Shown here piece after piece: positions 55,421 through 63,935 of a DNA stretch of 64,000 bases. Source of the DNA: an uncultured Pseudomonadota bacterium. Lineage in GTDB: Bacteria; Pseudomonadota; Gammaproteobacteria; Burkholderiales; SG8-41. A model generated the notes under the pieces. That model made no database searches. It worked only from the letters and a program-made list of their open reading frames with translations, and had not been told where the DNA came from. Position numbers and translations under genes: made by a program. The stretch spans positions 6,675 through 70,674 of the forward strand of contig CAMPGR010000003.1 in assembly GCA_946885605.1 (NCBI GenBank), written 5' to 3'. The stretch's first letter is position 1. The number at the start of each line of letters is the position of its first letter.

Positions 55421-55514
55421 CGCGGCACCCGTTGCCGGCAGGTGCGAAGTCCACCATCCGGTCGCGCCGCCTCGCAATAGCACACCCACGAGACCACGAA
55501 GGGAGTTTCGCATC

Positions 55515-56987
55515 ATGGATTACGACGTCATCGTCGCCGGCGCGGGCAATGCCGCGTTCAGCGCCGCCGTTTCCGCGAAGGAGAACGGGGCGAAACGCGT
55601 TCTCGTGCTGGAGAAAGCGCCGAAGGAGAAGCGCGGGGGCAACACGCACTTCAGCGGCGCGGTGTTCCGCTTCATCTACGATGATGTCTCGGAGCTCGAT
55701 CGCTTCGTGCCGAACGCCGAGCGCGACTACCCCGGCTTCCACAAGGGCGTGCAGCCGTATCCCGTCGAAGCCTTTCGGGCCGACCTGATGCGCGTCACCC
55801 AGGATCGCAGCGATCCCGAGCTTTCCACCCTCCTCATCGAAAACTCCTACGACACCATGTGCTGGCTGCAGGAGGCCGGCAGGATGGAATTCGAGCTGGC
55901 GCTTTCGGTCATGGGCGTGAAAGTCGGCAACGAAGTGAAATGGCCGCGCGGGGCGATGATCCGCACCGTGCATGAGGGCGTCGGGCTTTCGAAAACATGG
56001 TTCGAGACTGCGGAGAAGATGGGCATCGAGATCCGCTACGAAACCGGCGCGCAGCGGCTCACGCAGGCCGAGAGCGGACGGGTCAACGGCATCGTCGCGC
56101 GCGGGCCGAACGGCATCGAAACCATACATGCGAAAGCCGTCGTGCTGGGCTGCGGCGGTTTCGAGACGAATCCCGCGTGGCGGCGGCTCTATCTCGGAGA
56201 CCCGTGGGATCACGCCAAGGTGCGCGGCTCCAACTTCAACTATGGCGACGGGCTGAAAATGGCGCTCGACATCGGCGCGATGCCGTGGGGCCACTGGGGC
56301 GGCTGTCACGCAACGCCGATCAATGCCGAAGCACCGGACTACGGGGTGCAGCATCTCACCGACAAAACGAATCGGCTGTCGTACTTCCTCGGCGTCATGA
56401 TCAACATCGAGGGCAGGCGCTGGATCGACGAAGGCGCGGACATCAATTCCTTCACCTACGCCAAGTACGGCGGCCTGATCCTGAAGCAGCCGCGCAGCCT
56501 CGTGTACCAGATTTTCGACAGCAAGGTGCTGAGCCTGCTCGAGCCGCGCTACTCGACGAGCGAGCCGTTCAAGTCCGATACGCTGGAAGGGCTGGTGAAG
56601 CAGCTCAAGGTCGACCCCAGGCAGGCGATGAAGACGCTCAATGAATACAACGCCGCGTGCGCGCGCGGCGGGCCGTTCAACCCGGCGGTGCTCGACGGCC
56701 TGCACACCGAAGGCATCGATCCACCCAAGACCAACTGGGCGCAGAAGCTCGACACGCCGCCGTACGTGGCCTATCCCGTGACGGGCGGCATCACCTTCAC
56801 CTTCGGCGGCGTCAAGGTGAACGCCGATGCGCAGGTCGTCGCGACCGACTGGAAGCCGATCCCCGGCCTCTACGCATGCGGCGAGATGGTGGGCGGGCTC
56901 TTCCATTACAACTACCCGCTCGGCACGGGCTTGATGTCGGGAGCCGTCTTCGGGCGCATCGCCGGACGGAGCGCGGCCCGGACCTGA
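55515..56987 (+). CDS. tcuA: FAD-dependent tricarballylate dehydrogenase-like protein
   Basis: This 490-residue flavoprotein of the fumarate reductase/succinate dehydrogenase type has the FAD-binding start YDVIVAGAGNAAFSAAVSAKENGAKRVLVLEKAP and RGGNTHFSGAVF. KAVVLGCGGFETNP lies mid-protein, and the C-terminal VTGGITFTFGGVKVNADAQVV with GLYACGEMVGGLFHYNYPLGTGLMSGAVFG completes the FAD site. TcuA oxidises tricarballylate to cis-aconitate; no tcuB is adjacent. The ATG at 55515 follows GAAGGGAG. The exact acid is inferred only from family and neighbours. Confidence 0.85.
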   Translation: MDYDVIVAGAGNAAFSAAVSAKENGAKRVLVLEKAPKEKRGGNTHFSGAVFRFIYDDVSELDRFVPNAERDYPGFHKGVQPYPVEAFRADLMRVTQDRSDPELSTLLIENSYDTMCWLQEAGRMEFELALSVMGVKVGNEVKWPRGAMIRTVHEGVGLSKTWFETAEKMGIEIRYETGAQRLTQAESGRVNGIVARGPNGIETIHAKAVVLGCGGFETNPAWRRLYLGDPWDHAKVRGSNFNYGDGLKMALDIGAMPWGHWGGCHATPINAEAPDYGVQHLTDKTNRLSYFLGVMINIEGRRWIDEGADINSFTYAKYGGLILKQPRSLVYQIFDSKVLSLLEPRYSTSEPFKSDTLEGLVKQLKVDPRQAMKTLNEYNAACARGGPFNPAVLDGLHTEGIDPPKTNWAQKLDTPPYVAYPVTGGITFTFGGVKVNADAQVVATDWKPIPGLYACGEMVGGLFHYNYPLGTGLMSGAVFGRIAGRSAART

Positions 56988-57008
56988 CCAGCGCTGCGGG
57001 GTTCCCGT

Positions 57009-57752
57009 TTAGGGGTTGAACGCGTACTGAAAGCCCGTCACCAGCAGCACGTCGTTCTTGTTCACGCCCGGCAAGGGATTGCTCTGGTAGCGGTCGTTGA
57101 GCGTAATGGTGGCGTTCCACCGTTTCGTGATCTCGAAGACGAAGCCGGCATCGAATATCAGGCGGTACTCCCCGGTGTCCCGCAAGTTGGCGTAGTACGT
57201 CAGCCGCTGCCTGAAGGACACGCCCGGAGTAATCCTGTGAACCGACTCTTCCCCGACGAGCCATTCCACCGCGTCGCGGGTGAGGGCGTCGTAATCCTCG
57301 CGGTTGTACGCCGGGCCGGTTGAGACGTCGAAGGTGAAGTCCTCGCGTTTCAGGATGTGCGCCCCGATGCCGCCGGCGAATACGCTCCTCAGCTTGAGAT
57401 CGATCAGCCCATTGCGCTCGAAGTCGAGCGATCCGAAGCCGAAGAGGACGCGGTCGGTGTCGCGGTTGTAGCGCGCTCCGGTACGTACCAGCTCGGAGGT
57501 GCGCTCGCTGCCGCCGTTCGCCTCGCGCGTTCCATACAGCGCCTGTAAATAGCCGCTCAGCTTGTCGTATTCCGTTTCTTTCACGGCATCGGTGCTCACG
57601 TTGACGGTCGTGGACTCTGTATTCCCCGACGCTGCCGTCATCCCCGCACCGAGTGTGCCGCGCCACAAGCCATCGGGTTTCGAAATCGTCTGCGCCGAAA
57701 CAGCACAGCTCGCAACGACAAGAACAAGAAAAATACTGGCGGAACGGAACAC
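57009..57752 (-). CDS. DUF481 outer-membrane beta-barrel protein
   Basis: This 247-residue protein has a signal peptide (SASIFLVLVVASCAVSAQ). An antiparallel beta pattern follows, with alternating aromatic/hydrophobic strands: GAGMTAASGNTESTTVNVSTDAV, GYLQALYGTRE, and a final GFQYAFNP typical of a C-terminal barrel strand. It matches the DUF481/YdiY type (salt-induced outer-membrane protein). The GTG at 57752, 4 nt after AGGGAGGGG, is chosen over the in-frame 57800 start. It may provide outer-membrane passage for the neighbouring catabolic genes. Confidence 0.83.
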   Translation of the reverse strand: MFRSASIFLVLVVASCAVSAQTISKPDGLWRGTLGAGMTAASGNTESTTVNVSTDAVKETEYDKLSGYLQALYGTREANGGSERTSELVRTGARYNRDTDRVLFGFGSLDFERNGLIDLKLRSVFAGGIGAHILKREDFTFDVSTGPAYNREDYDALTRDAVEWLVGEESVHRITPGVSFRQRLTYYANLRDTGEYRLIFDAGFVFEITKRWNATITLNDRYQSNPLPGVNKNDVLLVTGFQYAFNP

Positions 57753-57854
57753 CGAGCCCCTCCCTTTGAGCTTAGTCGAGAACCAAGGGAACGACCGCAA
57801 GGCGACTCGGGAGTTCCTGATGTTCGAATTCGCGATGTGAAACGCTGGATGGTT

Positions 57855-58970
57855 CTACTTGCGCGAAAGATAGCTCACGAATGCGAGGTTGATGGCGTTC
57901 ATCCAGAATACCGGCGCGGCGCCGACCGCCATGCCTATTGCGCCGGAGATGAGCGGTATGGTTATGCGCGCGACATTGTTCGCGGTCAACCGCAGGCCCG
58001 TCACTTCACCGGTGCGCCCCGCGGGTGATTTTTCGTAAGAGAGCGCCATCAGCACCGGCTGGGCGCAGCCGGTGCCCACGCCGATCACGAACGCGGCGGC
58101 CATCAGCGCGTAGACATTGCGGAGCCAAGGAAATACGGCGAAGGCGCACGCGGCGACCAGCATGGATGCGAACATGATCTGCTCGGAGCGGAACCGGCGT
58201 AGCAGCGCGGGGAGCATGAAACGGCTTACGAACACCGCTGCGGCATAAGCACCCAGAATGATGCCGATCGTCGAGGCCGAGAGTTCGATCGAATGCGCAA
58301 AAACCGGCACGTAGAAAGCGAACAGCTCCGCCGACGCTACGCACAGGCCGCTCACGAAAATGAGCCGGCGCAGCGTGGCGTTGTGGAGAAGGTCGAAGGC
58401 ACTCCGTTTTCCTTCATCCCCGGGTTGCGCGGTGATTTCGGTGAGCGAGGGTTTGAACGCGAGAATGGCGATCGGCAGCAAGGTGAACCCAGCGAAGAAC
58501 AGGAACGTCATGCCATGGCCGGCGTGGTCGATGGAAAAGCCCGCGAACATCGGCCCGATGAAGGCGGAAACCGAGTAGCCCATCGAGAGCCAGGCGAAAT
58601 TTCGCGCGCGCTGCTCCGGCTTGCCATACGCGCCGGTCAGGTTCTGGATCGCAACGTTGAAGAAGACGAACCCCGCGCCCACCAGGATCGACACCGCGAC
58701 GAGCCCGCTCAACTGCTGCCAGAGAAATCCGGTCAGCATGGCAAGCCCGGTGCATGCTGCGCCGACCATGAGCGGAAGCCGCATCCCGCGCGTGTCGGCG
58801 AGCCGACCGGAATAGATGCCGAGCGCGAGCGGCATGACCGCGTAGAGCGCCGCGAGTACGCCCACGGTGAACTGGTTCGCGCCCAGTTCCAGCGCGAAGA
58901 GCGAGAGCACCACCTTGCTCCCCAGATAGCAGCTATGGATCGCGAGGCTCAGCAGAATGATGGGCGCCAT
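57855..58970 (-). CDS. MFS transporter, tandem copy A
   Basis: This 371-residue protein has 11-12 transmembrane segments. HSCYLGSKVVLSLFALELGANQFTVGVLAALYAVMPLALGIYSGRLADTRGMRLPL contains the MFS motif A region (GRLADTRG). ALSYEKSPAGRTGEVTGLRLTANNVARITIPLISGAIG is near the C-terminus. It is homologous along its length to the upstream gene's product, with which it forms a tandem pair 3 nt apart. Substrate is unknown; small organic acids or aromatic acids are typical. Confidence 0.88.
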   Translation of the reverse strand: MAPIILLSLAIHSCYLGSKVVLSLFALELGANQFTVGVLAALYAVMPLALGIYSGRLADTRGMRLPLMVGAACTGLAMLTGFLWQQLSGLVAVSILVGAGFVFFNVAIQNLTGAYGKPEQRARNFAWLSMGYSVSAFIGPMFAGFSIDHAGHGMTFLFFAGFTLLPIAILAFKPSLTEITAQPGDEGKRSAFDLLHNATLRRLIFVSGLCVASAELFAFYVPVFAHSIELSASTIGIILGAYAAAVFVSRFMLPALLRRFRSEQIMFASMLVAACAFAVFPWLRNVYALMAAAFVIGVGTGCAQPVLMALSYEKSPAGRTGEVTGLRLTANNVARITIPLISGAIGMAVGAAPVFWMNAINLAFVSYLSRK

Positions 58971-58973
58971 GTT

Positions 58974-60098
58974 TCAGCTCGTGCGCGAAAGTTGCCCGCT
59001 CGCCGCCAGTATTGCGCCGCTCACCCAGAACACCGGTGCGACGCCGAGCGCTGTGCCGAGCGCGCCCGCTGCAAGCGGCACGCCGATATGCGTGATGTTG
59101 TTGATGGTGAGGCGCAATCCCGTGACTTCTCCCGAGCGCCCCGCCGGTGAGCGGTTGTAGACGATGTTCAGCGTGAGCGGCTGCCCGCAGCCCAACGCGA
59201 ACCCGATCGCGAAGGAGAGCGCGAGCAGCGCCGGCACGAATTCGATGAAGGGGAAGGGCAGAAAAGCCGCGGCGCCGGCGAACATCGCGATGGAAAGGAC
59301 CCGTTCGACGCCATAGCGGCGGGTGAACAGCGGCAGGACGATGCGCACCACAAAAGAGGCGACGGCGAATACGCCGAGGATGACGCCGATCGTGGAGGCG
59401 GAAAGCCCGATGGAGTGTCCATAGATCGGCACATAGAAGCCGTAGAGATCCCAGCCGGTGACCACGAGCCCGCTCACGATGATCGCGCGGCGGAGCCGGG
59501 GGCTCTGCAGCAATTGCAGCGTGCTCTTCCGTTCCCCGATCTCCGCGCGGCTTGCGGTGTCGGCCCGGCGGCTCGCCAGAAGCACGATCAAAGCGAGCGC
59601 CATGAGGATGGCATAGGCGAGATAGGCGGTCGGGAAGCCATAGTAGTCGATGGCGTAGCCGCCGATGAGCGGACCGACCATGTGGCCGCCCGAATACCCG
59701 AGGCCGAGCGTGCTGAAGTTGCGCGTGCGCGCTTCCGGCGTGCCGAGCGCGCCGGCAAGGTTTTGCGCCGAAACGTTATAGAAGATGAAGCCGATGCCGA
59801 TCAACACCGCGGAGATGTAGAGCGCCGGCAGCTTCGGCCACAGATAGGGAATGATGAGGCCGCACGCGAGTATAGCGGTGCCGGCGATCATGGGGCGGCG
59901 CGCACCGAAGCGGTCCGAGAGCCGACCGGAATAGACGGCGAGCAGCAGCGGAAACGCGGAGTAGGCGGAAATCAGCACGCCGATCAGCAGCGGGTTCGCG
60001 CCGAGCTCGATCGCGAAGAGCGACGCAACCATGCGGCTGCCCATGTGGCAGCCCTGCGCGATCAGCGTGAGCAGTGTAACGAGATAGATCGCGGGCAA
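58974..60098 (-). CDS. MFS transporter, tandem copy B
   Basis: This 374-residue protein has 11-12 transmembrane segments and aligns with copy A: GCHMGSRMVASLFAIELGANPLLIGVLISAYSAFPLLLAVYSGRLSDRFG and YNRSPAGRSGEVTGLRLTINNITHIGVPLAAGALG. Translation starts at TTG 60098. Its Shine-Dalgarno (AGGAGGGG) is fully paired in a hairpin with CCCCTCCT (60107-60129), so initiation may be controlled. It is 52 nt downstream of the class II aldolase gene on the same strand. Confidence 0.87.
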   Translation of the reverse strand: MPAIYLVTLLTLIAQGCHMGSRMVASLFAIELGANPLLIGVLISAYSAFPLLLAVYSGRLSDRFGARRPMIAGTAILACGLIIPYLWPKLPALYISAVLIGIGFIFYNVSAQNLAGALGTPEARTRNFSTLGLGYSGGHMVGPLIGGYAIDYYGFPTAYLAYAILMALALIVLLASRRADTASRAEIGERKSTLQLLQSPRLRRAIIVSGLVVTGWDLYGFYVPIYGHSIGLSASTIGVILGVFAVASFVVRIVLPLFTRRYGVERVLSIAMFAGAAAFLPFPFIEFVPALLALSFAIGFALGCGQPLTLNIVYNRSPAGRSGEVTGLRLTINNITHIGVPLAAGALGTALGVAPVFWVSGAILAASGQLSRTS

Positions 60099-60106
60099 CG
60101 CTCAAT

Positions 60107-60129
60107 CCCCTCCTTCATCGGAGGAGGGG
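60107..60129 (-). promoter_or_regulatory. Hairpin sequestering the Shine-Dalgarno of MFS copy B
   Basis: On the minus-strand mRNA CCCCUCCU pairs perfectly with AGGAGGGG over 8 bp around a 7-nt loop, and AGGAGGGG is the ribosome site 8 nt before the UUG start. It is a candidate translational switch (RNA thermometer, coupling device or ligand-responsive leader). There is no T-run for termination. Confidence 0.55.
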
Positions 60130-60150
60130 AAATTTACTCGGCACAGCAAA

Positions 60151-60954
60151 CTACGCGGCGTAGTCCGGATCTTCGCGGTCGAGCTTGCGCTTGAGCGCCG
60201 CCCACATGAGCTTGCCGCCCGCCCCACGCCCGCTGCGATTGATGTCGCGGCCCTGCTGGATCGTGTAGTCAGCGACTTCCTTCGGTATTGCGTTCGGCTC
60301 CGCGCCCCCGGTGAGCGCCGCGAGCTGGAAGCGGCACGCGCGTTCGATGCGATACATCCGCGCGAACGCTTCCCCGACCGTTGCACCGATCGTGAGCGTG
60401 CCGTGGTTGCGCAGGATCATCACCGTACCGTCGCCAAGATCCTCGACGATGCGCCGGCGCTCGTCCTCGTTGTCGGCCACACCTTCGTAATCGTGATAAC
60501 GGGTTTCCCCAAGCACCGTCAATGCCATCTGTGTGATCGGCAGCAGCCCCTGTCTCTGCGTCGCGACGCCTACGCCGGCGGTGGTATGACAATGCATGAC
60601 ACAGTGCGCGTCGCGCGCGCCCATGTGTATCGCGCTGTGGATCACGAAGCCGGCGCGATTCACTTCGTACGGCGACTCGGACAGCTTGTTGCCTTCGGTG
60701 TCGATCTTGATCAGCGAAGAAGCGGTGATCTCTTCGAAGAGCATGCCGTAGGGATTGATGAGGAACTGGTCGTCGGTGTCCGGTACGCGCAGCGAGAAAT
60801 GCGTGCCCAGCATGTCGGTCCAGCCCTGGATCGCGGCAAGACGGAAAGCGGCCGCGAGATCGAGGCGCGCCTGCCATTCGGATTCGGACATCCCGCGCGG
60901 CACCCGTGTGGCGCGCAGCCGGGTGACGCTCGCTTTTCGCGATGCACTTTTCAT
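60151..60954 (-). CDS. Class II aldolase/adducin family protein
   Basis: This 267-residue protein has DLAAAFRLAAIQGWTDMLGTHFSLRVPDTDDQFLINPYGMLFEEITASSLIKID (about residues 37-91), then the zinc ligands in HCVMHCHTTAGVGVATQ and a distal His in ILRNHGTLTIGATVGEAF. Family members are fuculose-phosphate-type aldolases, decarboxylases or epimerases. The ATG at 60954 follows GGGAAAGAG; the frame is open to 61053. It lies upstream of the two MFS genes in one probable operon. Confidence 0.88.
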   Translation of the reverse strand: MKSASRKASVTRLRATRVPRGMSESEWQARLDLAAAFRLAAIQGWTDMLGTHFSLRVPDTDDQFLINPYGMLFEEITASSLIKIDTEGNKLSESPYEVNRAGFVIHSAIHMGARDAHCVMHCHTTAGVGVATQRQGLLPITQMALTVLGETRYHDYEGVADNEDERRRIVEDLGDGTVMILRNHGTLTIGATVGEAFARMYRIERACRFQLAALTGGAEPNAIPKEVADYTIQQGRDINRSGRGAGGKLMWAALKRKLDREDPDYAA

Positions 60955-61264
60955 GTTCTGGACTCTTTCCCGCTTGAATGATCGATGGGAGCCGCCGCCG
61001 GCGGTTTCCGCCGCTGCGCCGGGTGCACTAGAATAGCAGGAAACGCCTGCCAAAACGAAATTCTGGCGCGGGCCGCCGACCGGTCCATAAAGTGAACTTA
61101 ATACAAGCAGTCAATATACGGCGAACGCTGGAGATGCCGAGGAACGAAGTGGTCGCGTTGATGGCGCTTATCCGTTTTCCCGGCGTCGAAGCGCTCGATG
61201 CGCGATGTCTCATGGCATCCGAGCCGCCCGCCGTAGCGCCCGACGCGCCACGCACCGCGTCCTG

Positions 61265-62653
61265 ATGCTCACGCACGAGCTTTGCGAGATCATCACCGCG
61301 ACCCGCTTCGAAACGCTGGACGCCGAGTGCGTGCAGCGCGTGAAGCAGGCGATCAAGGACGGCGTGGCGGTGGCGATCGCGGGGAGCCGGGAACGTCCCG
61401 TGGAGCTGCTCTCCGCGCACGTCAAAAGCCTCGGGGGCAAACCGGAGTCGACGGTCTGGAACGGCGGCTACCGGACCTCCGCGGTGCACGCTTCCTATGT
61501 GAACGGCGCGGCGACCCACGTCCTCGATTTCGAGCCGATGTGGCTCCCGCCCACGCATGCGGTGTCGCCCGTCGTCCCGGCCGCCTTTGCGCTCGCGGAA
61601 GCGCACGGGCGCGACGGCCGCGAAGTGGTCGCGGCTGTCGCAAAAGGCATGGAGATCCAGGGCCGGGTGCAGCTCGCGGCGAACCAGTTCAAGCCGGAGA
61701 AACTGCGCTTCCATCCGCCGGGCATCGCAGGAGTCCTGGGCGCTGCAGTCACGGCCGCACATCTCCTCGGGCTCGACGGCCAAAAGCTCGCTCACGCGCT
61801 CGGCATCGCCGCCTCGCGCGCGGGCTCGCTGCTCGCGAATGTCGGCTCGATGACGAAGAGCACGCACTGCGGTTACGCCGCCGCTGCGGGGGTCGACGCC
61901 GCGTTGCTCGCAAGCCGCGGCTTCACCGCGCATCCCGCTGTATTGGAGGCACCGCGTGGGTTTGCCGCGACGTTCTATCCGGACGATTTCGACCACGACA
62001 AGCTCCTCGCCTACGGCAAACCGTTTCGCGTCGTCGATCCCGGATTGGCGATCAAGCTTTTTCCCTCGCAATTCGCCACCCACTGGACCATCACGGCAGC
62101 GCTGGAGCTGCATCCCCAGATCGACGATCCAGCAAAGATCGGGCGCGTCGTGATCCGCGCCCCGGTGATGAAGTACTGCGACCGGCCTCAGCCCGCAAGC
62201 GGTCTCGAGGGCAAGTTCAGTTTCCAGTACACGGCAGCGGCCGCTTTGCTCGACGGAGCCGTCACCATAGCGAGCTTTACCGACGCGCGCCGCGCCCGCT
62301 CCGACATGGTGGCGCTGCTCGGAAAGATCGAGCTCGTGCAGGATTCGGCAATTCCCGGTGAATGGATCGGCATGCATGTCACCCTCGACGTGGACATGCG
62401 TGACGGTTCCAAGTTGAGCGCAGGGTGCCTGGGGCCGCGCGGCGCGTGGGGGCAGCCGCCGCTCGCCCCGGAGGAGCATGAAGTCAAGCTGCGCGACTGC
62501 CTCGCAACGGTGCTCGACCGCAGGCGCATCGAGCGCGTGCTGAATTCTCTCGATGCGCTGGAGCGGCAGACGCCGCGCGGCGTTGCGTCGTTGCTGGCGC
62601 TGCTGTCCGGCAAAGCGGCCGCGAAGCGCAAGGTCCTGCATGCAAGGCGGTGA
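61265..62653 (+). CDS. MmgE/PrpD family protein, copy 2
   Basis: This protein of about 462 residues shares the family blocks of copy 1: ASYVNGAATHVLDFEPMWLPPTHAVSPVVPAAFALAEA (about residues 78-115), GAAVTAAHLLGLDGQKLAHALGIAASRAGSL, and KLFPSQFATHWTITAA at the substrate region. The dehydratase/isomerase reaction is probably on a tricarboxylate-like acid. The start is uncertain: ATG 61265 has no good ribosome site and 61205 is an alternative. PrpF follows 64 nt downstream. Confidence 0.88.
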   Translation: MLTHELCEIITATRFETLDAECVQRVKQAIKDGVAVAIAGSRERPVELLSAHVKSLGGKPESTVWNGGYRTSAVHASYVNGAATHVLDFEPMWLPPTHAVSPVVPAAFALAEAHGRDGREVVAAVAKGMEIQGRVQLAANQFKPEKLRFHPPGIAGVLGAAVTAAHLLGLDGQKLAHALGIAASRAGSLLANVGSMTKSTHCGYAAAAGVDAALLASRGFTAHPAVLEAPRGFAATFYPDDFDHDKLLAYGKPFRVVDPGLAIKLFPSQFATHWTITAALELHPQIDDPAKIGRVVIRAPVMKYCDRPQPASGLEGKFSFQYTAAAALLDGAVTIASFTDARRARSDMVALLGKIELVQDSAIPGEWIGMHVTLDVDMRDGSKLSAGCLGPRGAWGQPPLAPEEHEVKLRDCLATVLDRRRIERVLNSLDALERQTPRGVASLLALLSGKAAAKRKVLHARR

Positions 62654-62717
62654 TGATGATGGAGTTGTACTTCGGGATTAGAATGAGGCAGAAGGCCGGC
62701 TTTCCGGGAGACCAGCG

Positions 62718-63914
62718 ATGAAGCAACTCAAAATTCCCGCGGTGTTCATGCGCGGCGGCACCAGCAACGCGGTGGTCTTTCACGCCCGCGACCTGCCGCG
62801 GGAGCGTGCGTTGTGGAACGAAATTTTCCTCGCCGCGATCGGCAGTCCCGATCCGTACGGCCGTCAGCTCGATGGCATGGGCGGAGGCATTTCCTCCCTG
62901 TCGAAGGTGTGCGTGGTCGGGCCTTCGACGCGGCCCGATGCCGACGTCGACTACACGTTCGCGCAGGTGCAGGTGAAAGACGCAGCCGTCGATTACAGCG
63001 GCAACTGCGGCAACATGTCTTCCGCGATGGGCCCCTTCGCCGTCGATGAAGGGCTCGTCAAGGTGTCCGGGAAGGAAGCGCTCGTGCGCATCCACAACAC
63101 GAACACGAGGAAGATCATCTGGTCGCGCTTTGCGCTCGACGACGGTCAGGCGGCGGTCGATGGCGATCTTGCGATTCCGGGCGTGTCGGGAACCGGGGCG
63201 CCGGTGCGGCTCGAATTCCGGGAGCCGGGCGGCGCGACAACGGGCAGGCTGCTACCCACCGGTAACGTGATGGACATGCTCGATGTGCCAGGTTACGGAA
63301 ACTTCAAGGCGTCCCTTATCGATGCGGCGAACGCAACGTGCTTCCTCGACGCGGCGGACCTCGGCCTCAAGGGAACCGAAATGCCCGAGGAACTCGACCG
63401 CAACGCCGAGCTTCTCAAGAAGCTCGCCGCGATCCGCATTGCCGCCTCGGTTGCGATGGGTATAGCAAAGACGCCGGAAGAAGCCGCCGCAAAGCGCACC
63501 GTGCCTTTCGTCGGTTTCGTGAGCGGACCTCAGGATGCGGCGACGCTGGCAGGGGAGAAGATCACCGCTGCGGGAGTCGATCTTACGGCGCGCATGCTCT
63601 CGAACGGCCAGCCGCATCGCGCGCTGCCCTTGACGGTAACGCTATGCACCGCGGTTGCCGCGCGCATCGAAGGAAGCATCGTGCACGAGCTTACGCGCCG
63701 CAACGACATCCCGGAATCAGAAATCAGGATCGCGATGCCGTCCGGCATCCTGACCGTTGCTGCAACCGTCACGCAGAAGGACGGGAAGTGGCACGCGGAG
63801 CAGGGCGCGTTCTACCGCACGCAGCGGCGCATGTTCGAAGGATATGTGCTCGTGCGCGCCTCCCGCGTGCCGGGGCTCGTTGCCGCGAGCGGCGGCAAAC
63901 TCAAGGCCGCGTAA
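62718..63914 (+). CDS. PrpF-family isomerase/tautomerase
   Basis: This 398-residue protein has IPAVFMRGGTSNAVVFHARDLP (residues 6-27), DGMGGGISSLSKVCVVGPS, and the Cys loop DYSGNCGNMSSAMGPFAVDEG, with DAANATCFLDAADLGL as the second-half counterpart. PrpF converts 2-methylaconitate isomers; relatives are 4-oxalomesaconate tautomerases. With PrpD upstream it fits isomerisation of an aconitate-like intermediate. A GGGAGACC site precedes the ATG. Confidence 0.9.
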   Translation: MKQLKIPAVFMRGGTSNAVVFHARDLPRERALWNEIFLAAIGSPDPYGRQLDGMGGGISSLSKVCVVGPSTRPDADVDYTFAQVQVKDAAVDYSGNCGNMSSAMGPFAVDEGLVKVSGKEALVRIHNTNTRKIIWSRFALDDGQAAVDGDLAIPGVSGTGAPVRLEFREPGGATTGRLLPTGNVMDMLDVPGYGNFKASLIDAANATCFLDAADLGLKGTEMPEELDRNAELLKKLAAIRIAASVAMGIAKTPEEAAAKRTVPFVGFVSGPQDAATLAGEKITAAGVDLTARMLSNGQPHRALPLTVTLCTAVAARIEGSIVHELTRRNDIPESEIRIAMPSGILTVAATVTQKDGKWHAEQGAFYRTQRRMFEGYVLVRASRVPGLVAASGGKLKAA

Positions 63915-63935
63915 GACTTACGCGGCAGTCTTTTT
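63906..63935 (+). terminator. Terminator containing both convergent stop codons
   Basis: GCCGCGTAAG (63906-63915) and CTTACGCGGC (63917-63926) form a perfect inverted repeat followed by AGTCTTTTT. The arms carry the TAA of the PrpF gene on one strand and the TAA of the convergent gene on the other. Confidence 0.75.
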
